From Lachnospiraceae bacterium (GTDB taxonomy: Bacteria; Bacillota; Clostridia; Lachnospirales; Lachnospiraceae), in assembly GCA_017521605.1 (NCBI GenBank), contig JAFXCD010000045.1, positions 62,001-126,000 of the forward strand: a stretch of 64,000 nt of DNA, written 5' to 3'. The notes below the pieces were generated by a model, which was not told the DNA's origin, searched no databases, and saw only the letters and a program-made list of their open reading frames with translations. The position numbers and the translations under genes were made by a program. Positions 28,701 to 37,139 of this stretch are shown here, in pieces; position 1 is the first letter of the stretch, and every line of letters begins with the position of its first letter.

Positions 28701-29220
28701 TGTAATATCGGGAACAGATATGCATGGTTTATCTGCAGCATTAATGAAACTGGATGATGTGACAGCAGTTACTATTAATGAGGTGGAAAGACAGCGATTT
28801 GAGGCTATGATGTCAACTCTTGATTATATTGTTGTATTAGTACTGGGCTGCGCTGCGGCATTGGCATTTATTGTTATTTATAATCTGACCAATATTAATA
28901 TAACGGAACGAGTACGAGAAATTGCAACAATAAAGGTTTTAGGATTCTATAAAAAGGAGACCGCAACCTATGTGTTCCGTGAGAATATATTATTGACTTT
29001 AGTAGGTGCATTGGCAGGTCTTGTATTAGGTAAAGTGTTCCATTATTTTATAATGGAATGTATACAGATTGATATGATTAGTTTTGATGTGAGGATAAAT
29101 GCAGTGAGTTATCTGTATAGTGTTATGCTTACAATGTTGTTTGCAGTTTGCGTAAATAAAATGATGGAAGGTAAATTGGAAAAAATCAGTATGACAGAGT
29201 CTTTGAAGTCTGTTGATTAA
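25723..29220 (+). CDS. FtsX-family ABC permease with large coiled-coil hairpin
   Basis: 1165 residues from ATG 25723 (GGGAG at 25710-25714). After an N-terminal helix (about 20-40) and a MacB-like extracellular domain (to about 240) comes a very long coiled coil (about 255-610) built of heptad-like units such as ELADAKQMLDEA. A break near residue 426 (GVVPDY) lets the two arms fold back as a hairpin. Then come an FtsX three-helix unit (about 640-770), a second extracellular domain (to about 1020) and a second FtsX unit. The coiled coil probably reaches into or through the cell wall. Paired with the ATPase just upstream. Confidence 0.92.
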   Translation: MKSMMNKSTLQEIKQSLGRYLAILAIVALGVGFFAGIKETKPAMVETADRYLKEKNFYDYRLVSTLGFDQKIIDEISERDDVSVVQGAYTFDILCQSAGDGNVQVVKAHSITKDINELEVLHGRLPSQPNECVVDSSMYSHKYIGKKIRLSDSNTKEDLEHFSYTEYKIVGVVESPLYIQFERGNSALGNGKVSGFVYLLPEGFQSDAFTEVYVKLTESFYLYDDAYDDYIEKKEPEWESYLENLGLLRYRNILLNGAEKLADAEKELKEGKEEGEKELADAKQMLDEAALEIEDGKTQLADAKKEIAKGYEKIENEEKKLENALITIAKNEKLLLEKETELEKGIKQWEDGKTELEKGRTELEQGEKILADQESQLLVGQQQLAEKEAELIAGEEQFTIMEKLLKDSLVEIEKQEEQLNKQEQDWMNSIGVVPDYVEVEIASQREFLIRSKDTILSSQAELEKNRVQLVDGRIQLESAKSQMVSGKQQIDGAKQEIVNGKTELESGEKELATSWETIKDGRKQISEGRKELVKARNDIEEGKRQIQDAKEELADAETQLIEKEKELVEGEEEYVEGLAEYNDGLAEFEKEIADAETEIANAKKELQELELPENYLLGRDTNVGYMMFQSDSNIVEKVSTVLPIFFFLVAALVCMTTMSRMIEEQRTQIGTLKALGYGKGAIMGKYMFYSGSAAFIGCVSGYLVGIVLFPFVIWMCYGLMYDMGSICFVFDWKLAILSLAVSLLCSVGTTWYSCHKELNEVAAQLMRPKTPQAGKRILLEHIPFIWNHLKFLQKVSIRNVFRYKKRFFMMVLGISGCAALVLAAFGIKDSIADVMTMQYEEIQIYDMSIMLQEGYNDTQKKQFENVLGTQKEGLLPVWEGSMDITGTEGTKAITVISAKQMEQINTFVDMHTLDGERIQPPAFGEAVISHKIAENLGIQIGDIVELKDEDFKTIQVKISGIMQNFVFNYLYLHPDTYEKYMGNAPEYNNMYLNVISGTDMHGLSAALMKLDDVTAVTINEVERQRFEAMMSTLDYIVVLVLGCAAALAFIVIYNLTNINITERVREIATIKVLGFYKKETATYVFRENILLTLVGALAGLVLGKVFHYFIMECIQIDMISFDVRINAVSYLYSVMLTMLFAVCVNKMMEGKLEKISMTESLKSVD

Positions 29221-29229
29221 TTGTGGGTG

Positions 29230-29901
29230 ATGAATGTGTGGATGATTTTATTGGAAGCAATTGTATTTGTAACAATGTATTATTATTTGTGTATGGATGC
29301 CGACATACATAAATCAAGGATAAAAGAAGCGGTCCAGCCTGTAAACATTTTGGCGGTTATGTTAATTTCGACAGGTATGTGTTTCTTTATAAATTTTCAG
29401 CTTCCCATTGTTATGAATGTATTGCCTGATAGTATAGTAAAAGAATATACCAATATGCTAGAGCAGGCAGGATATGGTGTGGAATGGATTCCTACTATAA
29501 TTTGTCTGTTTCTGGCACCAATAGCAGAGGAATTCTTATTCAGGGGAGTAATATTTTATTATCTTATAAAAATATGTGAAATTAAGCTGTCAAAAAGAAA
29601 AGCATTCTGGATTGCAAATATTATACAAGCCATGCTTTTTGGTTGGTTTCATATGAATCTTATACAGGGGGTATATGCATTTATAATAGGATTGGTACTG
29701 GGATTTCTGGCATATCAGTATAAAAGTGTGACGTCATCCATAATAGCCCATGTGATTAATAATTTCCTTTCTGCCTTTGTTTGGAAATTGGTTGTGGAAG
29801 CATTACCTGTAAGCAATGGTATGTATACTGTTGGTGCAGGATTGGCTCTGTGTGTGGTAGTGCTGGGAATTATGTTATGTATTGTAAATAATGAACAATA
29901 A
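29230..29901 (+). CDS. CPBP family intramembrane metalloprotease
   Basis: 223 residues from ATG 29230, about seven membrane helices. The three CPBP (Abi/CAAX protease) motifs are present: EEFLFRG with E100, E101 and R105, then H141 (FHMNL), and HVINN with H174 and N178. These residues bind zinc and catalyse proteolysis in the membrane. The start is uncertain (TTG 29221, ATG 29230 and ATG 29242 are all in frame), and the only ribosome-like site is GGGTGAT at 29225-29231. It follows the FtsX permease stop closely, so it is the last gene of that operon. Confidence 0.88.
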   Translation: MNVWMILLEAIVFVTMYYYLCMDADIHKSRIKEAVQPVNILAVMLISTGMCFFINFQLPIVMNVLPDSIVKEYTNMLEQAGYGVEWIPTIICLFLAPIAEEFLFRGVIFYYLIKICEIKLSKRKAFWIANIIQAMLFGWFHMNLIQGVYAFIIGLVLGFLAYQYKSVTSSIIAHVINNFLSAFVWKLVVEALPVSNGMYTVGAGLALCVVVLGIMLCIVNNEQ

Positions 29902-29917
29902 GTAAAAATTAAGAAAG

Positions 29918-29965
29918 TCTTAAACAATCTTAAACGCTTCTTAAAACACTTTATTTATGTATAAT
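29918..29965 (+). promoter_or_regulatory. Promoter with three phased TCTTAAAC repeats before the lipoprotein/ABC operon
   Basis: TCTTAAAC occurs at 29918-29925 and 29928-29935 and, as TCTTAAAA, at 29939-29946, spaced 10 and 11 bases, that is one helical turn each. A perfect TATAAT lies at 29960-29965 with no good -35. Such phased repeats upstream of a -10 are typical binding sites for OmpR/PhoB-type response regulators that activate transcription. Confidence 0.6.
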
Positions 29966-29985
29966 GTATAATAAATGATATATTA

Positions 29986-30037
29986 TACAAGACCTCATCT
30001 TTAGAAATTCTTAAGATGATATATGGAGGGTCTTGTA
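29986..30037 (+). promoter_or_regulatory. Leader hairpin of the lipoprotein/ABC operon
   Basis: In the predicted 5' untranslated RNA, 29986-29994 pairs with 30029-30037 (9 bp) and 29995-30001 pairs with 30013-30019 (7 bp), with a one-sided bulge at 30020-30028. The stem ends 20 bases before the ribosome site AGGGAG (30054-30059). No T run follows. It could stabilise the mRNA or affect initiation. Confidence 0.5.
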
Positions 30038-30067
30038 GTATACTATTTACTATAGGGAGCGATAGAT

Positions 30068-32392
30068 ATGAAGACAAAATTTTGGAAAAGAGTTACCACT
30101 TTTATTGTAACCGGTTTGTTGGCAGTAACCATGGCCGGATGTGGTGGAAAAGAAGAAACCAAAGGACAGGAACAGGCAGGCGAGAGTGTTTCTTCCGGAC
30201 TTAGTGAAGAATATGTTTATGTACCCACCTTTTCACCCTTTGGCAGAACGGATGAGAATGGGTATATTGGGACTACCATTATAAAAGGGGATTATCTGTA
30301 TTTTAGTGAGTCCAAATACGAACCGGAAAGCGGGACCACTTCTTCTCAGATTATGAAGATGGATATAAACAATCCGGATACTATAGAAGCTATGGATATT
30401 CAACCGCCGGAATTAGAAGGTTATCAGTCCAGCTTGAATAGCTTTAATCTGGATGAAGAAGGTAATCTATACATAGTATATCATATGGCACCTCCTTACG
30501 AAGAGGGAGCTGATTATAACTATGAGGATTATACCAGCTATTTGGTGAAGTATGACAGTAACTGCAATAAGGTCTATGAGAGTGATTTGAAGGATATGTT
30601 TGTAGACCAGAATAATTCCTATCTGGGACAATTTGAGATTGGTAAGGATGGGGTAATCTATGCAGCATCTAATAATGTGATTTATGTGATTGGAGCAGAT
30701 GGCACACCTATTAAAAATATCCCTACCCAAAGTGATTGGATTAGTGGATTCCTTCAGACGGAGGATGGTAGGATTTTCTATGGACGCTACAGCAATACCG
30801 GTGCCGGTATGGAGCTTGTGGAGATTGATACTGCTAAATATGCCATTGGAAGCACCTTTAAGAACCTTCCGGATATGAATGGCAGAATCGCGGCCGGTAA
30901 AGATGGAAAGCTTTTTGTTTGCGGAAGCAGCTATTTGTATGAGTATGATTTGGATACCCAGACTGCCACTCCTGTATTGAACTGGCTGGATAGCTATATT
31001 ACTGCCGATTATGTACAAGGTGTTACGCAGCTTGAGGATGGTAATTTCATGCTATATTATAGTGACTGGGAAAAGGATTCTAATGAGCTGGTAACGCTTA
31101 CCAAGACCAAAGCATCAGAGCTTCCGGAGAAGGAAACTATTGTAGTGGCCACCCTATATGGTCAAAACCAGGGAGTAGAACGTGCCATTGTAGATTTTAA
31201 TAAGTCGAATTCCAAATATAAAGTGGTTTATAAACCTTATTATGATCTCAATGCGGAGTGGACGGAGAACCTTTATAACGACACCATTAAGGCTATGAAT
31301 ATGGATTTGGTCAGTGATAATCCTCCGGATATTATAGATTTGTCTTCTATAAATGTATCAACCTTAGCTGATAAAGGGGTATTGGAGGATTTGTATCCCT
31401 ATTTGGAAAAAAGTACCGTCTTAAAGAAAGAGGATTTTGTAACCAGCGTATTGAATGCCTATACCTATAATGATAAACTAGTGACTATACCCAGTAGCTT
31501 TAATATTAATTCATTGATTGCGAAGAAATCTCTGGTAGGAGATGTGGAAAGCTGTACTATTGAAGATTTGATGGCTTTGTCAGCAAAATATCCGGATGCT
31601 GACTTAATGCAGTATGCTACAAAACAGTCCGTATTAAGTGAGTTCCTAATGTATAATACTAAGGCGTTTGTAGATTATCAGGAAGGCACCTGTCACTTTG
31701 ATACACCGGAATTTATAAAGATACTAGAGTTTGCCAATACCTTTGATGAAAATCCTTCCTATGGCGGAGATTATCCGACTCAGATAAGGGAGAATAAAAT
31801 ATTATTGGGAAGCTTGAATATCTTTGATATAGCCTCTTATCAGATGTACACCATGATGATGGAGGAGCCGGTTACCTGTATCGGTTATCCTACCATAGAT
31901 GGAAGCAGAGGGATTTATTTAGTAGGACAGGATATTCATGCCATCACATCTAAGAGTGCACATAAAGAGGGTGCATGGGCATTTATTGAGTATTATCTGT
32001 CTGATTGTCAGGACAGTATGTATGTACATGGGTTATCCACAAAGGCAGATAAGCTTGAAGAACAGTTTAAGGAAGCCATGACACCGGAATATGAGAAAGA
32101 TTTCTCTACAGGTGAGTATAAAAAGGATGAGAATGGTGAACTCATAGAGCGTCCCAAGACTACCTGGGGGTATGATAGCTGGGAGGCAGAAATTTATGCA
32201 GCCACCCAGGAAGAAGTAGATGCGGTAAAGGAATTAATTGCCGCAGCAAAACCTTATGATATGAATGATGAAGAAATCTTTGCAATTATCAACGAGGAAG
32301 TAGCCCCTTACTTTAAAGGACAAAAAAGTGCACAGGATGTGGCAAAGGTAATTCAGAGCAGAGTGTCTATATTTATTAGTGAGAATAGCTAA
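30068..32392 (+). CDS. Lipoprotein: beta-propeller-like domain fused to ABC solute-binding domain
   Basis: 774 residues. A lipoprotein signal ends at C25 (TMAGC). Residues ~45-350 consist of repeated short strands with motifs such as DEEGNLYIVY, GKDGVIYAAS, TEDGRIFYG and GKDGKLFVCG, as in beta-propellers. From about 357 (ETIVVATLYG) the protein is a sugar-type extracellular solute-binding domain, ending in YFKGQKSAQDVAKVIQSRV as many such proteins do. Ordinary solute-binding lipoproteins have about 400-450 residues. It should capture a ligand, probably a glycan, at the outer face of the membrane for the two permeases encoded next. AGGGAG at 30054-30059 precedes ATG 30068. Confidence 0.85.
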   Translation: MKTKFWKRVTTFIVTGLLAVTMAGCGGKEETKGQEQAGESVSSGLSEEYVYVPTFSPFGRTDENGYIGTTIIKGDYLYFSESKYEPESGTTSSQIMKMDINNPDTIEAMDIQPPELEGYQSSLNSFNLDEEGNLYIVYHMAPPYEEGADYNYEDYTSYLVKYDSNCNKVYESDLKDMFVDQNNSYLGQFEIGKDGVIYAASNNVIYVIGADGTPIKNIPTQSDWISGFLQTEDGRIFYGRYSNTGAGMELVEIDTAKYAIGSTFKNLPDMNGRIAAGKDGKLFVCGSSYLYEYDLDTQTATPVLNWLDSYITADYVQGVTQLEDGNFMLYYSDWEKDSNELVTLTKTKASELPEKETIVVATLYGQNQGVERAIVDFNKSNSKYKVVYKPYYDLNAEWTENLYNDTIKAMNMDLVSDNPPDIIDLSSINVSTLADKGVLEDLYPYLEKSTVLKKEDFVTSVLNAYTYNDKLVTIPSSFNINSLIAKKSLVGDVESCTIEDLMALSAKYPDADLMQYATKQSVLSEFLMYNTKAFVDYQEGTCHFDTPEFIKILEFANTFDENPSYGGDYPTQIRENKILLGSLNIFDIASYQMYTMMMEEPVTCIGYPTIDGSRGIYLVGQDIHAITSKSAHKEGAWAFIEYYLSDCQDSMYVHGLSTKADKLEEQFKEAMTPEYEKDFSTGEYKKDENGELIERPKTTWGYDSWEAEIYAATQEEVDAVKELIAAAKPYDMNDEEIFAIINEEVAPYFKGQKSAQDVAKVIQSRVSIFISENS

Positions 32393-32407
32393 GGAGGACG
32401 GAAGGCC

Positions 32408-33319
32408 TTGGAAGAACAAAGAGGCATAACCAAGAAAAAACTCCATAAGAACACAAAACGTAAAAGAAAGTTAAAAAGAAGCTCGGGGCTATTTATAGCT
32501 CCCAGCTTTCTTGGCGTACTATTATTTTTTGTGATTCCTTTTATTGTGGTGATTTTTTATTCGGTAGTGGATAATCCCATCAGTAAAAGTTTTGTGGGAT
32601 TAGATAACTATACCATGGTTTTACAAAATAACGCTTTTAAGAGGGCGGTTACCAATACATTTAAGTTTTCAGTAGTAGCAGTACCGCTGGCAGTGTTGTT
32701 ATCCCTGCTTTTGGCCATAATGCTGGAAGCTAAGCTTCCCTTTAGAAGTCAGTTTAGAACCTTCTTCTTAAGTCCAATGATGGTACCGGTGGCTTCCATT
32801 GTACTGATTTGGCAGGTGTTGTTCAGCTATAACGGTGCAGTAAATGATTTGATGGCACATTTTGGTGTGGAAAAAATTGATTGGTTAAAATCTGAATATT
32901 CCCATGTGGTAATTGTACTCTTATTCCTATGGAAGAATCTGGGCTATAATATGATATTATTTATGGCAGCACTGGCAAGTATCCCAAAGGATATATTGGA
33001 GGTGGCGAGACTGGAGAGTGCCAATGCATTTCAAACCTTTTTTTACATAAAAGTGCGTTACCTTTCCTCCACATTTTTGTTTGTGACTATCATGTCCCTG
33101 ATTAATTCCTTTAAGGTATTCCGAGAGGTATATATGCTGACAACGGATTATCCCTACGATACTATCTATATGTTGCAGCATTTTATGAACAATATGTTTA
33201 ATAAGCTGGATTATCAGAAGCTGTCCAGTGCGGCGGTATTGATGTCCCTGGTGATGGTTGTGATTATAGGAATCCTTTTCCTAACGGAGAAGTATTTCGG
33301 AAAGGATGTGGAAGGATGA
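32408..33319 (+). CDS. ABC transporter permease, MalF/UgpA type
   Basis: 303 residues with six membrane helices. The start is TTG 32408, with GGAGG at 32393-32397 and ten bases spacing. The EAA loop that contacts the ATPase is degenerate: LEVARLESANAFQTFFYIKV instead of EAAxxDGA...LP. It should pair with the next gene product to form the membrane channel of a carbohydrate-uptake type transporter. No ATPase gene is present in the cluster, so a shared multi-sugar ATPase (MsmX type) encoded elsewhere would be needed. Confidence 0.9.
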   Translation: MEEQRGITKKKLHKNTKRKRKLKRSSGLFIAPSFLGVLLFFVIPFIVVIFYSVVDNPISKSFVGLDNYTMVLQNNAFKRAVTNTFKFSVVAVPLAVLLSLLLAIMLEAKLPFRSQFRTFFLSPMMVPVASIVLIWQVLFSYNGAVNDLMAHFGVEKIDWLKSEYSHVVIVLLFLWKNLGYNMILFMAALASIPKDILEVARLESANAFQTFFYIKVRYLSSTFLFVTIMSLINSFKVFREVYMLTTDYPYDTIYMLQHFMNNMFNKLDYQKLSSAAVLMSLVMVVIIGILFLTEKYFGKDVEG

Positions 33320-34266
33320 AAAAGCAAAAGAATCAGACTGCATCCCAATTTGAAAAACGGGCAAAACGTAAAGCTAGGAGAAAGCGCTTTAATCATGGTG
33401 TAAGAATTGTAATAGCCACAGTAGTTGCAGCGTTTTTCGCATTTATGTTTTTGGCACCCATTGTACTGACCATTAGTAATTCCTTTATGTCAGCCAGTGA
33501 AATATCTGCCAATTACGGTACGGTTTTTGCTACCACAGATACAGGTGGTAAGGTATACATAGCAGAAAAGGTAAATTTAAAATTTATACCGGACATGGTT
33601 TCCTTTAGCCAGTACATTACAGTACTTTTTAAGAGTCCGGATTATTTGATAAAATTCTGGAATTCCGTAATATTGGTAGGACCCATTGTGATTTTTCAGC
33701 TAACGGTAGCAGCATTGGCTTCATATGGTTTTGCAAGATACGAAGGAAAACTAAGGCAGATTGTGTTTTTCCTTTATATTATATTAATGCTGATGCCTTA
33801 CCAGGTTACATTGGTACCCAATTATCTGGTGTCTGACTGGTTGAATATACTGGACACTAAATGGTCTATCTGGCTGCCGGGTATTTTCTCGCCTTTTGCC
33901 GTATATTTATTGACCAAGTTTATGCGTCGTATACCCACAGCAGTTATCGAAGCAGCACAGATTGACGGAGCAGGTGAGTGGTCCATATTTCGATTGGTTT
34001 GCCTGCCGCTTTGTAAAGGTGCCATGGCATCTGCGGCAATATTGGTATTTATTGATTATTGGAACATGGTGGAACAACCTTTGATTTTATTATCTGATCC
34101 GGAAACCCATCCACTGTCCGTGTTCTTAAGTAAGATTAACAGTGGAGAAGTGGGATTGGCTTTTGCTGTAGCAACCATTTATATGGTTCCCAGTTTATTG
34201 GTGTTCTTATATGGTGAAGAGTATCTGGTGGATGGTATCACCTATCAGGGCGGTATTAAAGGATAA
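33316..34266 (+). CDS. ABC transporter permease, MalG/UgpE type
   Basis: 316 residues, six membrane helices, with a long basic N-terminus and an extra ~45-residue loop after the first helix (about 60-95). The EAA loop is canonical: IEAAQIDGAGEWSIF...LP (from about residue 212). Its ATG overlaps the stop of the previous permease by four bases, which indicates translational coupling and a heterodimeric channel. The family imports sugars or glycerol-phosphate compounds, and the substrate here is not evident. Confidence 0.92.
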   Translation: MKKQKNQTASQFEKRAKRKARRKRFNHGVRIVIATVVAAFFAFMFLAPIVLTISNSFMSASEISANYGTVFATTDTGGKVYIAEKVNLKFIPDMVSFSQYITVLFKSPDYLIKFWNSVILVGPIVIFQLTVAALASYGFARYEGKLRQIVFFLYIILMLMPYQVTLVPNYLVSDWLNILDTKWSIWLPGIFSPFAVYLLTKFMRRIPTAVIEAAQIDGAGEWSIFRLVCLPLCKGAMASAAILVFIDYWNMVEQPLILLSDPETHPLSVFLSKINSGEVGLAFAVATIYMVPSLLVFLYGEEYLVDGITYQGGIKG

Positions 34267-34332
34267 ACATAAGAAGTGTAATAGTTTGATGAATTTTACC
34301 ATAAGAATAGTTAGGATATAGGAGTGACTAAG

Positions 34333-36006
34333 ATGAACGAAAAAGGAACAAAGAGAAGAGAATGGATTAAAACAATCGCAATTATCTTTCTGGTGATTTT
34401 ACTGATACTGACGTTCTTTTCAAATACCATTATGAATTATTCTCTGCCGGAGGTTGCGGCTCAATACATACAATCGGGGAATATTAATGCACAGATAAGA
34501 GGTTATGGTACAATTGAGAGTGGTGATCCATATACAGTTAAAATCAAGACTGTTCGTAAAGTAGAATCAGTAGAAGTAAGACAAGGAGATAAGGTGGAGA
34601 AAGGACAGGTACTTTGTTTGTTATCCGGTGAGGACAGTACCGAATTAGAAACTGCAAAGGAAGCCTTGAAAGTAGCAGAGGAGGCTTTCGAAATGGCCCT
34701 TTTAACCGGTTCTGTTGACAGTTCTATTATGAATAATGCAGGTAATACAGATTCTATTCAGAATTATAAAGAGAAAATCATATTAGTACAAAATGAACTG
34801 GATACAGTGGAAGCGGAAAAAGACGCAGCAGATTCTAAGGTGAAAGAATGGCAGGACAAAGTGGATGCAATAAGTCTACAGATTTCTGTCACAGCTTCTG
34901 CTGTTGTGGATACCACTAATGAAACAAAAGCGGTGAATGATGCTAAAACAGTAATGGATAATGCAAGTTTTGCATTAACTGAGGCTAAGAATGTGTTGGA
35001 AACAATTGAAGCACAGATTGAACAACAAATGTCTATAAGTAGTGGGGATTCCGTGGCTTTGGAGGAATTAAATCAACAAAAGCTGGGAGCCGGCCAAAAT
35101 GTGATAAATTTAGAGGCAGCATATAAAACGGCAGCATTGAATTATGAAAAAGCTTTGAAAGTTTTGGAGGATAAGAAAGCTACCAATAATGTGGAGGCAA
35201 ATGTTGCCAGTCTGGAAAGACAGAAGGCATTACTGGAAGTAGAATTGAACAATGCAAAGAAGATTGCAATGGAAAAAGAAGCAAATATGACTTCAAAACA
35301 GGCAGAGCTGGATACATTGGTTAAGAATATTTCGGATGAGATTAATCTTGGTAGTCTGTATGATACAGTAACAAAGGCCAAAGCGGAGGTAAAACGATTA
35401 GAAGATATGGTGGAAGGAAGCGAGATAGTGGCTCCCATTAGTGGAACGATTATGACAGTCAATGTTAAATCCGGTCTGGATACACCTGAGGATGGTATTG
35501 TTTTCACCATGCAACCGGAGGGAGAGGGATATACTCTTAGTTTTACGGTAACCAATGAGCAGGCTAAGAAACTGGCTGTAGGAGATGTGGCAGAACCTGT
35601 TAATTCATGGCGCTATGATGATATGCAGATTGTATTAAGCAGCATAAGACCTGATACTACCAATCCGGGGCAGAACAAATTATTAATCTTTAATGTAAGC
35701 GGTGAGGATGTTGTACCTAATCAGTCAGTGAATGTATCTGTAGCACAGCGAAGTGGCGGAATGTATGAAATGGTTGTACCCAACAGTGCTATCAGGGAGG
35801 ATAATAATGGTAAATTTATACTAATTGTGGAAGCTAAGAGTTCTCCCATAGGGACCCGATATATAGCAAATAGAGTGGATGTGGAAGTGGTTGCCAGTGA
35901 TGATACACAATCTGCTATTACCGGAGCACTATATGGTTATGAATTTGTTATTACTACGTCAACAAAGCCTGTAGAAGCAGGACAATATGTGAGAATGCCT
36001 GAATAG
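34333..36006 (+). CDS. HlyD/MacA-like periplasmic adaptor protein
   Basis: 557 residues from ATG 34333, chosen because TAGGAG at 34319-34324 is eight bases upstream (a GTG at 34324 is also in frame). One N-terminal membrane helix (about 17-37) is followed by a lipoyl-like half (GDPYTVKIKTVRKVESVEVR), a long alpha-helical hairpin (about 95-350), the second lipoyl half (GSEIVAPISGTIMTV) and beta-barrel domains. Adaptors of this type join MacB-like or other exporters. Here the neighbour is a truncated MacB-like protein, and both sit inside a solute-uptake operon. Confidence 0.88.
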   Translation: MNEKGTKRREWIKTIAIIFLVILLILTFFSNTIMNYSLPEVAAQYIQSGNINAQIRGYGTIESGDPYTVKIKTVRKVESVEVRQGDKVEKGQVLCLLSGEDSTELETAKEALKVAEEAFEMALLTGSVDSSIMNNAGNTDSIQNYKEKIILVQNELDTVEAEKDAADSKVKEWQDKVDAISLQISVTASAVVDTTNETKAVNDAKTVMDNASFALTEAKNVLETIEAQIEQQMSISSGDSVALEELNQQKLGAGQNVINLEAAYKTAALNYEKALKVLEDKKATNNVEANVASLERQKALLEVELNNAKKIAMEKEANMTSKQAELDTLVKNISDEINLGSLYDTVTKAKAEVKRLEDMVEGSEIVAPISGTIMTVNVKSGLDTPEDGIVFTMQPEGEGYTLSFTVTNEQAKKLAVGDVAEPVNSWRYDDMQIVLSSIRPDTTNPGQNKLLIFNVSGEDVVPNQSVNVSVAQRSGGMYEMVVPNSAIREDNNGKFILIVEAKSSPIGTRYIANRVDVEVVASDDTQSAITGALYGYEFVITTSTKPVEAGQYVRMPE

Positions 36007-36016
36007 GAGATTAGTT

Positions 36017-37117
36017 ATGAATAAGTTGAGAAAAGCTTTCTCGTTTTCAAGATTACTATTTCTCCTGCTTTGTAGTGTTTTCCTAATCATTACATTCATC
36101 CTAAATAATATTGCTTCAGCAATTATTGAGAAGCAGGATACACAGCAGGCCGCAACCCGCTGGAAAAAAGAGGGTGGTGCGGCTCAGATTAGTTGCTTTT
36201 TTTCCGTTAATACAAAACTCACTCCGGAAAGTATAGAAGATTTTGAACATAATCTGGATAGTGCTTTAGAGGCAGCTTCTATTGTGCTAGAATCCCCTCA
36301 TGCAAATGCCAGACTATGGGCAGATGCTTATAGTGCTTCCGGAAAAATTGCTATAAAAAGTAATATTGGTAAAATAGACGTTGATGCAATAGGAATTGGT
36401 GGTGATTTCTTTCTCTTTCATCCCTTGCCACTCTTAAGTGGTTCCTATTTTTCTGGTAATGATATTATGCAGGATTATTGTGTGTTAGATCAGGATGCAG
36501 CATGGAAGCTGTTTGGGTCTAATAATGTGGTGGGACAAACTGTTTACATTGGTGAAGTGGCTCATATCGTAACAGGTGTTGTGAAGCGGGATGAAAGCAA
36601 ACTGTATAAAGCAGCCGGATTAGATAGTGCTTTGATTTATGTGTCCTATTCTACATTGGAGAAGTATGGAAGCAATAATGGAATCAATCATTTTGAAATC
36701 GTTATGCCCAATCCGGTTAAAGGATATGCATATGATTATGTCAAGAAAGCCATCGGAGTAGCGGAAGAAGAACTGGAAATAGTGGAAAACAGTAAGAGGT
36801 TTACTTTTTTTAATCGTATCAAGCACATTGCTAAATTACAAAATCGTGCTATGAATGGAAAAGCCATTATTTATCCTTATTGGGAAAATGTGGCCAGAGT
36901 GACAGAAGATAAACTGGCGAGATTAATGATATTACAGTTGTTATTTACTGCAATATCTGTTATAGTTATCTCAATTAGTTTATTCATACTTTGGAAGAAT
37001 AAAAAGTGTACTGTGAAAAGTGTATTAATTCGATTAAAGGAATGGATGGAATTAAAGATAATAAAGCGAAATCAGCAGAGAATGTATGAGAAGCAGAAAA
37101 AGCAAAGAAAAGCTTAG
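36017..37117 (+). CDS. MacB periplasmic-core-like protein lacking the FtsX helices
   Basis: 366 residues. An N-terminal helix (about 12-32) and a single C-terminal helix (about 300-325) enclose a ~260-residue external domain. That domain carries MacB_PCD signs: LPLLSGSYFSGNDI, CVLDQDAAWKLFGSNNVVGQTVYI and VTGVV. Standard MacB-type permeases have three more helices forming the FtsX unit, but here the protein ends in a short very basic tail. There is no frameshift or nearby remnant, so this looks like a real reduced form. AGGAG at 36005-36009 precedes ATG 36017. It probably works with the adjacent HlyD-like adaptor. Confidence 0.78.
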   Translation: MNKLRKAFSFSRLLFLLLCSVFLIITFILNNIASAIIEKQDTQQAATRWKKEGGAAQISCFFSVNTKLTPESIEDFEHNLDSALEAASIVLESPHANARLWADAYSASGKIAIKSNIGKIDVDAIGIGGDFFLFHPLPLLSGSYFSGNDIMQDYCVLDQDAAWKLFGSNNVVGQTVYIGEVAHIVTGVVKRDESKLYKAAGLDSALIYVSYSTLEKYGSNNGINHFEIVMPNPVKGYAYDYVKKAIGVAEEELEIVENSKRFTFFNRIKHIAKLQNRAMNGKAIIYPYWENVARVTEDKLARLMILQLLFTAISVIVISISLFILWKNKKCTVKSVLIRLKEWMELKIIKRNQQRMYEKQKKQRKA

Positions 37118-37139
37118 TTACTTTGAGGGAGGAAATATT

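Noticed and set aside
30016-30204. 62-codon plus-strand frame overlapping the leader and start of the first lipoprotein gene
   Set aside because: It has no ribosome site, begins in the leader hairpin and overlaps the lipoprotein signal sequence in another frame.
30467-31018. 183-residue open frame on the minus strand inside the first propeller-SBP gene
   Set aside because: Antisense to a gene with a clear lipoprotein signal and solute-binding domain. No motif or ribosome site supports it.
36980-37120. Possible frameshift that truncated the MacB-like protein
   Set aside because: No FtsX-like helices are found in other frames before the next gene, and a clean stop and the ribosome site of the next gene follow at once.
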